DNA of 64,000 nt from Embleya scabrispora (GTDB taxonomy: Bacteria > Actinomycetota > Actinomycetes > Streptomycetales > Streptomycetaceae): NCBI RefSeq assembly GCF_002024165.1, contig NZ_MWQN01000004.1, forward strand, positions 372,001-436,000, in the 5' to 3' direction. Within the stretch, counting starts at the first letter, position 1; every line of letters starts with the position of its first letter. Made by a program: the position numbers and the translations under genes. The notes under the pieces are model-generated. The model ran no database searches. It was given only the letters and a program-made list of their open reading frames with translations, and had not been told where the DNA came from. Below are positions 63,889 to 64,000 of this stretch, in pieces.

Positions 63889-64000
63889 ACCACGGACCAC
63901 ACCGCGTCATCGACGGTCCGTCGTATATCCGACAACAAGACGCGACAGACACGCTCTCCCGCTGTGTGACCGACGGGGTGGGGTGTGGGCCGAACCCGCG

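Noticed and set aside
1-64000. CRISPR arrays, tRNA/rRNA genes, insertion sequences or phage genes
   Set aside because: Looked for regularly spaced repeats, tRNA T-arm/CCA patterns and transposase or integrase motifs and saw none.

Overview
The window is very GC-rich. It has GTG and TTG starts, ATGA/GTGA stop-start overlaps, secreted proteases and chitinase, DasR-type operators, VanRS/VanHAX, and LuxR and AraC regulators. All of this points to a chromosomal accessory region of a Streptomyces-like actinomycete. I saw no rRNA, tRNA, CRISPR array or insertion sequence.

Layout. 1-5643 (-) is the 5' part of a non-ribosomal peptide synthetase (C-A-T-E-C, running off the left edge). It is divergent from a tightly coupled three-gene operon (6014-10294, +): an isopropylmalate/homocitrate-synthase-like enzyme, a fused LeuD-LeuC-like dehydratase and an isocitrate/isopropylmalate-type dehydrogenase. 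This set resembles HphA/HphCD/HphB and probably makes a one-carbon-extended 2-oxo acid or amino acid for the peptide. 10.5-20.9 kb holds mostly secreted or small enzymes: a cysteine peptidase with a membrane-anchored partner, an aldehyde dehydrogenase with an AraC regulator, a snapalysin-like protease, a DUF4232 lipoprotein, a Tat-exported pectate-lyase-fold protein and a DinB-like protein. 21-26.8 kb holds a broken DUF5937/ArsR regulator, a glyoxalase-fold protein and a cobalamin-riboswitch-controlled BtuFCD uptake operon ending in a [2Fe-2S]/chelatase-like protein. 26.8-29.2 kb is a two-component operon.

29.5-32.9 kb is a GH18 chitinase divergent from a TAP-type secreted hydrolase, with three DasR-box-like operators between them. 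A secreted serine protease follows. 34.1-39.3 kb is a MacB/FtsX-type ABC exporter divergent from a two-component system, around a symmetrical operator. 39.3-43.5 kb holds LysR, cupin, DoxX-like and SMI1/KNR4 genes and a remnant of a barrel protein. 43.6-49.6 kb is a vancomycin-resistance locus: vanX, vanA, vanH and vanK leftward, vanR and vanS rightward. Two copies of a 58-bp element, 46/58 identical without gaps, sit just upstream of vanH and vanK. 49.8-61 kb is a regulator and hydrolase cluster: an SMP-30-like protein, two HSL-type hydrolase paralogues (one lacking the HGG oxyanion motif), three tandem AraC-type regulators, a STAS protein, a large LuxR (LAL) regulator and an alpha/beta hydrolase. 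The right end holds a methyltransferase, small proteins and an anti-sigma-type ATPase with a TTA (bldA) codon.

A striking global point: four genes (chitinase, FtsX permease, first AraC of the tandem, anti-sigma ATPase) are each broken by what looks like one missing base in a G or C run. In each case adding one base restores a full family-length protein. This may be real decay or residual homopolymer error in the assembly. A fifth gene (DUF5937/ArsR) carries an in-frame TGA instead.
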